Assembly (NCBI GenBank): GCA_013372875.1
Contig: JABXIW010000236.1
Coordinates: 1 to 8,658 of the forward strand
Origin: Gammaproteobacteria bacterium
Lineage (GTDB): Bacteria > Pseudomonadota > Gammaproteobacteria > Enterobacterales > Kangiellaceae
Reading direction: 5' to 3'
Length of the DNA: 8,658 nt
How positions within the stretch are numbered: position 1 is the first letter of the stretch; every line of letters starts with the position of its first letter. The notes under the pieces were generated by a model. The model ran no database searches. It was not told where the DNA came from and saw only the letters and a program-made list of their open reading frames with translations. The position numbers and the translations under genes were made by a program. Shown here piece after piece: positions 1 to 6,075 of the stretch.

Positions 1-70
1 TAGCTCAGTTGGTTAGAGCATCCGACTCATAATCGGCAGGTCCCCCGTTCAAGTCGGGGCGGGCCCACCA
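1..70 (+). tRNA. tRNA with CAU anticodon (Ile2 or elongator Met), 5' end cut by window edge
   Basis: The window opens at tRNA base 8. D stem GCTC/GAGC, anticodon loop CTCATAA (CAT at 28-30), T stem CCCCG/CGGGG with loop TTCAAGT, acceptor 3' strand CGGGCCC, discriminator A and encoded CCA (68-70) are all visible. The missing 5' strand should read GGGCCCG. CAU serves elongator Met or, after TilS lysidine modification of C34, Ile2 reading AUA. The implied C4-G69 and C5-G68 pairs resemble what is known of Ile2 recognition by TilS, so I lean to Ile2, but Met is not excluded. Base pair 27-43 is a T/C mismatch, which is unusual. No terminator hairpin is visible downstream. Confidence 0.9.
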
Positions 71-97
71 TTTATCTAGCACTTTATATTGATTTTA

Positions 98-117
98 TTG
101 ATTAGAGCATCCGACTC
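98..117 (+). repeat. Partial copy of the upstream CAU tRNA (D loop to anticodon loop)
   Basis: This stretch matches window bases 9-28 inside the tRNA at 19 of 20 positions; the only difference is A101 for G12. The identity stops at the first anticodon base. Neither a T arm nor an acceptor stem follows, so it cannot fold as a tRNA. It is either the remnant of a tandem tRNA duplicate or an attachment-site scar, since tyrosine integrases often cross over in tRNA anticodon loops. The duplication is seen directly; the origin is inferred. Confidence 0.75.
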
Positions 118-124
118 GCTACTT

Positions 125-595
125 TCATTTAATAGCTCTTAAACCAAAAGCTATTGTCGTAAACAAACCCCAAGTCAAACCAACGACGACTCCAGCATCT
201 AAAATGCCACGCCATGGTTGGGGGATCTGGTTGAAAATGATGACTAGGATGATAATGGCGATGGTTAGTATGTAAGCCAAGATCATGTTTTTCTTGCTGG
301 CAGCAAAGTAATTCATGCAAAAAAGTGGTGCGAGCAATTTTCTGATAAAACTTGGCTTTTGATCTAACGCTTTGAGTCGATTAGCGAATTTGATGGAGTA
401 GCTTTTTTGAAAGCCTTTATAACCTTCAGAATAAGCCATAAAGACGCAGTTAATCGCTAATAACAGCCAGTGATACCACTCAAATGACATTTGCCAGGCC
501 GTCAAAAAATGGCCTGACAAGCGATAAATGGCATAACTTAATATGGCAGTAAAGCCGAGCAAAGCCCAAGCCTGCGCCAATCGAGTGCTGAACAT
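125..595 (-). CDS. Small four-helix inner-membrane protein, function unknown
   Basis: The 156-residue protein has four hydrophobic segments, at about 8-26, 38-58, 103-122 and 131-150, with a basic loop of about 40 residues (60-102) between the second and third. The loop starts with the motif EGYKGFQKSYS and contains several Lys/Arg, so it is probably cytoplasmic. I recall similar short uncharacterised gammaproteobacterial proteins with an EGYxGFQ motif after the second helix, but know no function. The ATG at 595 is the only start that keeps the first helix. There is no good Shine-Dalgarno sequence; the upstream minus strand reads CTAGAGTTAGTTTTCA before ATG. It lies downstream of the RND operon behind a terminator-like hairpin and converges with the tRNA. 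Confidence 0.8.
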   Translation of the reverse strand: MFSTRLAQAWALLGFTAILSYAIYRLSGHFLTAWQMSFEWYHWLLLAINCVFMAYSEGYKGFQKSYSIKFANRLKALDQKPSFIRKLLAPLFCMNYFAASKKNMILAYILTIAIIILVIIFNQIPQPWRGILDAGVVVGLTWGLFTTIAFGLRAIK

Positions 596-615
596 TGAAA
601 ACTAACTCTAGGGGT

Positions 616-671
616 AAAAAACTGGCGCTATCCTAGCACAGCTTTGGGCGAAATGCTGCAATAAAGCGCCA
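616..671 (-). terminator. Terminator-like hairpin after the RND operon
   Basis: TGGCGCT (623-629) and AGCGCCA (665-671) form a 7-bp stem. On the minus strand the stem is followed by one G and then six T (621-616). The 35-base loop is long, but an inner stem (GCAGC against GCTGT, including one G-U pair) would compact it into a branched structure. The position, just past the RND stop codon at 691, fits termination of the leftward operon. Some readthrough into the small membrane-protein gene is possible, because only about 20 bases separate the T run from its start codon. Confidence 0.6.
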
Positions 672-690
672 ACCAATAAGCTCAAAAATG

Positions 691-3600
691 TCAATTACTG
701 CTACTGAACAACTGAACGATCATGTCTTGGTATTGATAAATCATCAGCGCAAAAAAGCTGGTCAAAAATAAGATTAGAGCTTTGCTGCGGTAATAAAATA
801 ACGGCACTAGGATTAAGGTTATGCCAGTGGCGAATAGAATACCGAAACCTAGGGAAACGCCCATGGGGATCAAAAATTGTGCTTGGGTCGACTTATCAAA
901 AATAATCGGAATCAAGCCAACAAAAGTGGTCAATGAAGTCAGCATTACAGGGCGCAACCTTCGAACCCCTGCATTTAGCACAGCATCTTTTCTGCTCAAG
1001 CCTTGTTTGCGTTGCTGATTAATATAATCCACTAGGACCAAACTGTCATTAACAACAACACCTGTCAGCGCCAACATCCCAAGCACCGACATCATGCTCA
1101 AGGTCAAGCCTATAAGCCAGTGTCCTAATACAGCCATAACTCCCCCTAAAGGGATTATTGCCATAACTATGAACGGCTTAAGATATGATCTAAATACAAT
1201 AGCCAGTAAAATATAAATAGCCATCAAGACAGCAATGACACTAGCTTTTATGCTGTTTATTAGTTCTGATTCATCCCTCGCCTCTCCTTCTAAGCTATAA
1301 CCAATTCCAGGATATGAATCTAATAAATGTTTAACTTCCTGTTCGATACCTGTACGAATATTTACTAAATTTCCAGTAGATTTATCCACGTCAGCAGTAA
1401 TATTAATGGTGCGACGACGATCAATACGCTCAATCGCGGCAGGGCTTTTGCCATAGGTCAACTCGGCCAATTGATGCAATGGCAAATTGCCACCCGCTGG
1501 AGTTTTCACTAGTAAATTATTCAGCTCATCTAATGAACTACGCTCCTGTTCAGAAAGACGCAACATCACGCGAACATCGTCTCGTCCTCTTTGAATGCGC
1601 TGCACTTCCACTCCAAAAAAAGCACTACGGACTTGCCTTGCCAAGCTGCTTAAATTAATCCCTAAGGCTTCCGCTTGTGGCTTTAGTTTAAATTGGATCT
1701 CCTGCTTACCTTTTGAGAAGGAGTCGGCGATATCAAAAACTCCTTCGGTAGTTTGCAAAATTTGCTTTACTTCTTCTGCCGCTCGATTGAGCTGTTCCGT
1801 ATCAGAGCCACTAAGCTGTACATCAATCGGATCACGACTACGGCCGATTTCAGCTCGGAAATTTAGCGTTTCTGCCCCAGGAATAGGACCAATCAATTTG
1901 CGCCACTCAACCACTAATTGGCCAATACTAATATCGCTACTTCTTTGCTCTGGCGGCAGCGTTTCAAACATCACACGACCACGGTTCGGACTGGTGGAAC
2001 GGCCACTAGCACCTGAAACCGAAAAGACGTGGCTAATAGCACTTTCACCAGTTTCTGGATCCCGATATTTTTCTTTCAACTGGATAGCAGCATTGGTCAT
2101 GCGCTGCACATATTGGTCAGTCACTTCAAATGGTGTGCCGGCGGGCATTGCAAGAAAGGCGCGTGCCGTTTCACTCGGGATCCGCGGGAAAGATGAATAT
2201 TTGGTATGGCCAAGACTGACTGCGAAATAAATAATGTATAAAAGTCCAATGAAAATCGTTACTGTTATTGCCCAGTGAGTAATGGCAAAATTTAAAATCG
2301 GTTTATAAAATTTAACGATTGCTGCTTCGAAACCATTAGCAAATTTTTGCTGAAACTTTTGAAATGCATTTCCTTCTTGCTGGTCTTTTTTAAACTTCAT
2401 GTGCCCCAAATGCGCAGGTAATATTAATTTGGACTCCACCAATGAAAAGAACAAAACGGGGATCACAATTAAAGGCAATTGATAGTACCACTTGCCCCAG
2501 CCACCAGGTAAAAACAAGATCGGCACGAAAGCTATCATGGTGGTAATAACACCAAAGGTTACTGGCACAGCCACTTCTTTGGTACCTGTGATCGCTGCCT
2601 CAAGTGGAGGCTCTCCGCGGCTGAGATGATTATAAATATTTTCACCAGTAACAATGGCGTCATCTACCACTATCCCCAGCACCAAAATAAAGGCAAACAA
2701 ACTGATAAGATTTACGGTAGCGCCCATCTCTGGCATCAACGCAATACCACCAGCAAAGGCGATAGGGATCCCTAAGCTAACCCACATAGCAATTGTCGGA
2801 CGCAGAAATAGCGTCAACAAAATAATAACTAAAATACCACCTTGCAACAGACTAAAATTCAAGGTGCTCAAACGAGCTTTAAGGCCTTTAGATTGATCGC
2901 GCCAGATACCAACTTGCATCCCAGCTGGTACTGAATTTTGTTTGGCAGCGACAAAGTCTTTTACTTTTTGCGCCACTTGAATTTCACTTTGATCACCTAC
3001 TCGAAAAACTTCTAACTCAATCGCAGGTACGCCATCAAACCTAGTATTCAAACCTTGTTCTTCAAAGCCATCTTTAATGGTTGCTAAATCACCCAGTACC
3101 AATCGAGTACCATCGGCTTGAGTCAGAATGGGTATCTGAAAAAACTGCTCGTGAGTATAAGACTGACCTTTCAGTCGCAATAGAATATCACCTTTATCCG
3201 AGCGAACTTGACCCGCTGATAAATCGAGTGAATGGTTATTAATAGCGCTGGCAATTTCTTGTAAAGTCATGCCATATTCATTCAATAAATCTTGGTTGAT
3301 CTCAATCGCAATTTCAAAAGCTCTAACACCAGAAGTTTCGATTTGCGTAATGCCTTCAACTGCTAACAATTCTTCCTGCAAAATATCGGCATATTCGCGC
3401 AGCTCTTGCTCAGACAGTTGCCCAGAGACCATGACACTAATGGTTTCGCGCTTAAACTCGCTTCGTCTAATGATCGGTTTTTCAGCATCTAATGGCAGAG
3501 TATTCAAAGCGTCAACTCGACTTTTTACCTTATCGAGCAGAATCTCCATGTCATAATCTTCTTCGGTTTCGATGATGACAGTCGCCGAGCCTTCAGCCGA

Positions 3601-3846
3601 CACTGAACGCAACCGTTTAATACCTTCTAAATCAAAAACCGCTTCTTCGATTCGAGTAGAAACGGTTCGTTCGGTTTCCTCTGGCGTTGCCCCACGAAAT
3701 GGCACCGTCACGGTAATGGTATTAATTTCAATATTGGGGAATCGCTCAACCGTAACGCGCTTGAAGATAGTAAACAGTCCTGCTAATAAAATAACCACCA
3801 TCAACATATTGGCTGCGACAGGGTTGCGAGCAAACCAGGCGATCAT
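691..3846 (-). CDS. RND-family efflux transporter, inner-membrane (AcrB-like) subunit
   Basis: This 1051-residue proton-driven antiporter would pump substrates from the periplasm or inner membrane through a tripartite complex. It has the standard RND duplication: helix 1 (about 10-28), a first periplasmic loop (30-330), helices 2-6 (about 332-475), helix 7 (about 525-546), a second periplasmic loop (550-860), and helices 8-12 (about 866-1018). The helix-4 proton site GIVVDDAIV (391-399) keeps both acidic residues, D395 and D396. In helix 10 the Lys of AcrB-type pumps (K940) is replaced by N933 in GVVVNDSLV. A further hydrophobic stretch (about 1022-1042) follows helix 12. The start codon overlaps the stop of the fusion-protein gene (ATGA), so the two are co-translated. 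No outer-membrane partner is in the window; a TolC-type protein encoded elsewhere would be needed. Substrates cannot be predicted. The family assignment is secure. Confidence 0.96.
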   Translation of the reverse strand: MIAWFARNPVAANMLMVVILLAGLFTIFKRVTVERFPNIEINTITVTVPFRGATPEETERTVSTRIEEAVFDLEGIKRLRSVSAEGSATVIIETEEDYDMEILLDKVKSRVDALNTLPLDAEKPIIRRSEFKRETISVMVSGQLSEQELREYADILQEELLAVEGITQIETSGVRAFEIAIEINQDLLNEYGMTLQEIASAINNHSLDLSAGQVRSDKGDILLRLKGQSYTHEQFFQIPILTQADGTRLVLGDLATIKDGFEEQGLNTRFDGVPAIELEVFRVGDQSEIQVAQKVKDFVAAKQNSVPAGMQVGIWRDQSKGLKARLSTLNFSLLQGGILVIILLTLFLRPTIAMWVSLGIPIAFAGGIALMPEMGATVNLISLFAFILVLGIVVDDAIVTGENIYNHLSRGEPPLEAAITGTKEVAVPVTFGVITTMIAFVPILFLPGGWGKWYYQLPLIVIPVLFFSLVESKLILPAHLGHMKFKKDQQEGNAFQKFQQKFANGFEAAIVKFYKPILNFAITHWAITVTIFIGLLYIIYFAVSLGHTKYSSFPRIPSETARAFLAMPAGTPFEVTDQYVQRMTNAAIQLKEKYRDPETGESAISHVFSVSGASGRSTSPNRGRVMFETLPPEQRSSDISIGQLVVEWRKLIGPIPGAETLNFRAEIGRSRDPIDVQLSGSDTEQLNRAAEEVKQILQTTEGVFDIADSFSKGKQEIQFKLKPQAEALGINLSSLARQVRSAFFGVEVQRIQRGRDDVRVMLRLSEQERSSLDELNNLLVKTPAGGNLPLHQLAELTYGKSPAAIERIDRRRTINITADVDKSTGNLVNIRTGIEQEVKHLLDSYPGIGYSLEGEARDESELINSIKASVIAVLMAIYILLAIVFRSYLKPFIVMAIIPLGGVMAVLGHWLIGLTLSMMSVLGMLALTGVVVNDSLVLVDYINQQRKQGLSRKDAVLNAGVRRLRPVMLTSLTTFVGLIPIIFDKSTQAQFLIPMGVSLGFGILFATGITLILVPLFYYRSKALILFLTSFFALMIYQYQDMIVQLFSSSN

Positions 3847-5024
3847 TGGGCGACTCCCGATTTTCTATTTTTCCGATTTGGTTTAGCTTCCACTTGGCCT
3901 TTAATTTGCAACTTGGCTCCTTCTGCAACAAAACGCACTGGCGTGGTGATCACTTGTTCACCCGGCTTTAAACCTGCGGCAATTAAACTGAGTTCGTCTT
4001 CTTGCCATTGAATAGTCACTTGGCGACGCTCTAACTTACCTTGGTTGTATAAATAAACGTATTGATTGTCATAAACCCATTGGCTTGGGACCACCAAAGC
4101 ATCAGCCAGTTTAAGCCCATATATTTTGGCATTCACAAACTGGCCAATTTTCAGCAGTGCATCCTGCTCTAGAAGTTCACCACCAATATTAGCAGTAACA
4201 AACCATTGGCGACTTGATTGATCAATAACACTGTCAGTCCGCACCAGCTTTGCCGGCCAATTTTTACTAAAGCCACCAAAATCTGCACTTAACTCAACCT
4301 TATTTGACTCGGTGAAATCAGGCAAAAATTGCACCTTATTAGCGGCAACAGGTAAGCGAACCTCCAGCGTATCGCTTGCAAAAATATGGGCGACCGGAGT
4401 GTTTTGGTTAATTAGCTGTCCGACATCCGCTAGCTTAGCAATAATTTTTCCATCGTATGGTGCCGTTACTTTAGTTCTTTCAAGAGCCAGCTTAGCTTTA
4501 TCTAGCCGCGCTCTTGCCGCATCCAACTTCGCTTTGGCGGAAGCCACTTGCGGTTGCCTTAATACCAAGCCCGATGCCTTTTTATTGGGATTAATCTTTT
4601 CCCAGTCACGTTTTGCTTGTTCTGCAAGCGCTTCTTCTTGCTGCAGTGTCAATTGAGCATTCGCTAATTCAGCCTGCGCTATAGTCACTTCAATCTTATA
4701 ATCTTTATCGTCGATATGAGCCAACACATCGCCTTTTTTGAAACTCTTACCACTAGCAAAGTTATCGCTAACTTCTGTAATTAGGCCAGAAACTTGTGCC
4801 ACCAAATTACCAGAAGTTTTAGCTTCGATATTGCCATAAGACTCGATGTAAACCTGAAAGGGTTGAGCTTGGAGCTCTTGAACTTCCACAATCACGGGTT
4901 TCTCTTGCATGGTTCTTTTTCGAGGTTCAGGCTTGCTCCAGAACATAAACAGAATAACCGCCACCACCGAAGCCACAATCACCAATGGCAATAGTTTGAT
5001 CAAGTTTGAAGTAATTTTTGACAT
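3843..5024 (-). CDS. Periplasmic adaptor (membrane fusion protein) of the RND efflux pump
   Basis: This 393-residue adaptor links the RND pump to an outer-membrane channel. It has a single N-terminal membrane anchor (about 8-28) with no lipobox Cys, so it is held by a helix and not by lipid. The first lipoyl half-motif is near 68-103 (VSGLITEV, GDVLAHID). An alpha-helical hairpin spans about 108-184 and is rich in Ala, Gln, Lys and Glu. The second lipoyl half follows at about 186-216 (VTAPYDGKI, GQLI), and then beta-barrel and membrane-proximal domains run to about 375. The basic tail is KPNRKNRKSG. It is the first gene of a two-gene operon and overlaps the transporter start by 4 bases. The start has no clear Shine-Dalgarno; AGGA lies 20 bases upstream, too far to be standard. 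Confidence 0.94.
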   Translation of the reverse strand: MSKITSNLIKLLPLVIVASVVAVILFMFWSKPEPRKRTMQEKPVIVEVQELQAQPFQVYIESYGNIEAKTSGNLVAQVSGLITEVSDNFASGKSFKKGDVLAHIDDKDYKIEVTIAQAELANAQLTLQQEEALAEQAKRDWEKINPNKKASGLVLRQPQVASAKAKLDAARARLDKAKLALERTKVTAPYDGKIIAKLADVGQLINQNTPVAHIFASDTLEVRLPVAANKVQFLPDFTESNKVELSADFGGFSKNWPAKLVRTDSVIDQSSRQWFVTANIGGELLEQDALLKIGQFVNAKIYGLKLADALVVPSQWVYDNQYVYLYNQGKLERRQVTIQWQEDELSLIAAGLKPGEQVITTPVRFVAEGAKLQIKGQVEAKPNRKNRKSGVAQ

Positions 5025-5049
5025 CTTAATTAATTATTTGAATTTCCTA

Positions 5050-5128
5050 GCACTAAAGTGCAACTTTACCTGAAAAGCGCTCTAAAGTGGATTGAATGCG
5101 CCCTAAATAGACAGTTTTATTGTAAAGT
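5050..5128. promoter_or_regulatory. TAAAGT repeats and inverted repeats between divergent genes
   Basis: TAAAGT occurs at 5054-5059, 5083-5088 and 5123-5128. Copies one and two are in the larger repeat CTAAAGTG (5053-5060, 5082-5089). Copy one also forms a perfect inverted repeat with ACTTTA (5063-5068, 3-base spacer) and lies within GCACTaaAGTGC (5050-5061). Copy three lies in GTAAAgTTTAC (5122-5132). They could be operator half-sites for an unknown regulator of the efflux operon. The first pair would also fold as a hairpin in the leader RNA of the fusion-protein gene. Regulation is inferred; the repeats are seen. Confidence 0.4.
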
Positions 5129-5149
5129 TTACGTAAATGAGATTGTCAT
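5119..5149 (-). promoter_or_regulatory. Candidate promoter of the efflux operon, 19-base spacer with palindrome
   Basis: Read on the minus strand, ATGACA (5149-5144, 5 of 6 to the -35 consensus) and TACAAT (5124-5119, 5 of 6 to the -10) are separated by 19 bases. The perfect 10-bp palindrome TTTACGTAAA (5128-5137) lies near the centre of the spacer. An overlong spacer around a dyad is the arrangement used by MerR-family activators. The dyad here is short and no MerR gene is present, so this is a weak hypothesis. Transcription would start about 90 bases before the fusion-protein start codon. Confidence 0.4.
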
Positions 5150-5205
5150 AGATTAATAGGCTATTTAGAGTAAAAACACGATTTCAGCCATGGAAAAGCT
5201 AAAGC

Positions 5206-5658
5206 ATGAAACTTAACCTAATTATCTTGTTATCATTAGTGCTCTGCACAGCTCAAGCCTGTGCTACTAGTCCGCAAACACCTACAGATGAGCAGCAATT
5301 AAGACATTTAAAAACCACACTGTGGCAGCAAGCCTATCGAAATGGTGATGTAAAACTGTTGGATAAGATTTTGCATGAAAGTTTTCAGTTTGTGCAAAAT
5401 GACGGCAGCATTTCTACCAAAGCCAAAGAGCTGGACTTCGTCGCCAATAACCAATGGAATCCTAAATCTTTCCGCTATGAAATCCTGCGACTCGATATTT
5501 ATCAAGGGCAATTTGCGGTAGTTTCGGGTACTGGACACGCCGAAACGCAAAATGGCACCAAATACCAATACCACTCCAGCAACCACCTGATCAAACAAGA
5601 CGGCCGCTGGCAAGCCATTTCATCACACGTTTCTGGTTATAAAGAACTCACCGACTAA
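5206..5658 (+). CDS. Small exported NTF2-like (DUF4440/SnoaL-type) protein
   Basis: The 150-residue product has a Sec signal peptide: Lys at 2, hydrophobic core 4-14, probable signal peptidase I site after AQA (16-18). A Cys follows at once, but the preceding residues do not make a good lipobox, so I favour a soluble periplasmic protein. The mature part (about 27-147) has the layout of an NTF2-like alpha+beta domain: helix WQQAYRNGDVKLLDKIL, then HESFQFVQNDGSISTKAKEL, then strands ending in a typical GRWQAISSHVSGY. Such domains serve as small enzymes or binding proteins, and no active site can be assigned. GGA at 5192-5194, 11 bases upstream, may be the ribosome site. An out-of-frame 8-codon ORF (5190-5216) overlaps the start. 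The gene stands alone, divergent from the efflux operon. Confidence 0.8.
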   Translation: MKLNLIILLSLVLCTAQACATSPQTPTDEQQLRHLKTTLWQQAYRNGDVKLLDKILHESFQFVQNDGSISTKAKELDFVANNQWNPKSFRYEILRLDIYQGQFAVVSGTGHAETQNGTKYQYHSSNHLIKQDGRWQAISSHVSGYKELTD

Positions 5659-5734
5659 GATTATTATATCCCTTTCGAGATGCAGCTAAGACAAGAGACC
5701 AGCTTTCACTTGCCATTAGCCGCTATTTCTTATA

Positions 5735-5836
5735 TCTTACGCCGCCTACGGTGAAGTGTCGTAAGAGGCTGACTAGCCGCAGGCTTGAGCACTGGAGCAA
5801 AGCGACAGTGACCCGCAGGGCGAGAAGCGCAGCTTC
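5735..5836. repeat. Non-coding cluster of small hairpins upstream of tRNA-Ser
   Basis: No coding frame is convincing between 5659 and 5916. Within it lie TCTTACG/CGTAAGA (5735-5741 with 5760-5766), AGCC-GCA-GGCT (5775-5785), CACTG/CAGTG (5790-5794 with 5806-5810), CCC-GCA-GGG (5812-5820) and GAAGC-GCA-GCTTC (5824-5836). Three of these have the same GCA loop closed by a C/G pair. The stretch looks more GC-rich than the intergenic DNA around it. It may be a dispersed intergenic repeat of the REP/MITE kind or part of a structured RNA. The hairpins are seen; the class is inferred. Confidence 0.5.
5749..5772 (+). pseudogene. Fragment of the 5' end of tRNA-Ser
   Basis: CGGTGAAGTGTC (5749-5760) is identical to 5916-5927 at the start of the intact tRNA-Ser, and AGAGGCTGA (5764-5772) is identical to 5930-5938. 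Between the two blocks are three bases (GTA) where the real gene has two (CG). No anticodon arm, variable arm, T arm or CCA follows. The fragment is therefore a broken tRNA-Ser copy, or one of two direct repeats bounding the 143-base stretch 5773-5915. Confidence 0.65.
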
Positions 5837-5866
5837 GAGTAACGAGCAAGCAAAAGTGCGACTGAA

Positions 5867-5893
5867 TTGACAAGTCATTAGTTAACTTAAACT
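5867..5893 (+). promoter_or_regulatory. Candidate promoter of tRNA-Ser
   Basis: TTGACA (5867-5872) is a perfect -35 hexamer about 45 bases before the mature tRNA. The best -10 is TAAACT (5888-5893, 4 of 6), but its spacer is only 15 bases. A second AT-rich candidate, TAATAA (5901-5906), has no matching -35. The -35 overlaps the inverted repeat TGACaaGTCA (5868-5877). The -10 assignment is uncertain. Confidence 0.4.
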
Positions 5894-5916
5894 GGTGAAC
5901 TAATAAAACGAATAAC

Positions 5917-6007
5917 GGTGAAGTGTCCGAGAGGCTGAAGGAGCACGCCTGGAAAGTGTGTATACGTTAATCGCGTATCGAGGGTTCGAATCCCTCCTTC
6001 ACCGCCA
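5917..6007 (+). tRNA. tRNA-Ser (anticodon GGA)
   Basis: This is a complete 91-base class II tRNA: acceptor GGTGAAG/CTTCACC, anticodon stem CACGC/GTGTG, loop CTGGAAA with GGA at 5951-5953, long variable arm starting TATACG and ending CGTATC, T stem GAGGG/CCCTC with loop TTCGAAT, discriminator G and encoded CCA. It decodes UCC and UCU. It is very close to the Escherichia coli Ser-GGA tRNA. A strong hairpin terminator starts 8 bases after the CCA, and a broken copy of its 5' end lies about 170 bases upstream. Confidence 0.97.
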
Positions 6008-6014
6008 ACTAACA

Positions 6015-6054
6015 AAAAGCCCTTATTACTCTATGTAAAGTAATAAGGGCTTTT
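6015..6054. terminator. Bidirectional intrinsic terminator between tRNA-Ser and purK
   Basis: A perfect 16-bp stem (6015-6030 with 6039-6054) encloses the 8-base loop CTATGTAA. The stem core is GCCCTTATTACT, flanked by AAAA on the left and TTTT on the right, so a T tract closes the hairpin on either strand. It sits between the convergent tRNA-Ser and purK (stop at 6076-6078) and can end both transcripts. Confidence 0.92.
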
Positions 6055-6075
6055 ACATTTATAAATAATTAATTT

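Noticed and set aside
1595..2230. Long open frame (211 codons) on the plus strand opposite the RND gene
   Set aside because: It lies wholly antisense to a clear RND transporter, has no ribosome site, and its translation has no recognisable domain. The same holds for the plus-strand frames at 821-1018, 2654-2896, 3269-3556 and 3572-3886.
4312..4656. Open frames opposite the fusion-protein gene (4312-4656, 4794-4994)
   Set aside because: They are shadows of the adaptor coding frame, without start signals or domain character.
5190..5216. 8-codon upstream ORF overlapping the start of the NTF2-like gene
   Set aside because: It lacks its own ribosome site, and its codons show no regulatory pattern such as repeated rare or same-amino-acid codons.
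5206..5262. Lipoprotein signal on the NTF2-like protein
   Set aside because: The residues before Cys19 are A-Q-A, lacking the usual Leu at -3 and a small residue at -2; cleavage by signal peptidase I after AQA fits better.
5308..5613. Minus-strand frame of 101 codons opposite the NTF2-like gene
   Set aside because: The plus-strand product has a signal peptide and a plausible domain; the minus frame has neither.
5735..5836. CRISPR array
   Set aside because: The hairpins share only a GCA loop; there are no repeats of constant length, no regular spacers and no cas genes.
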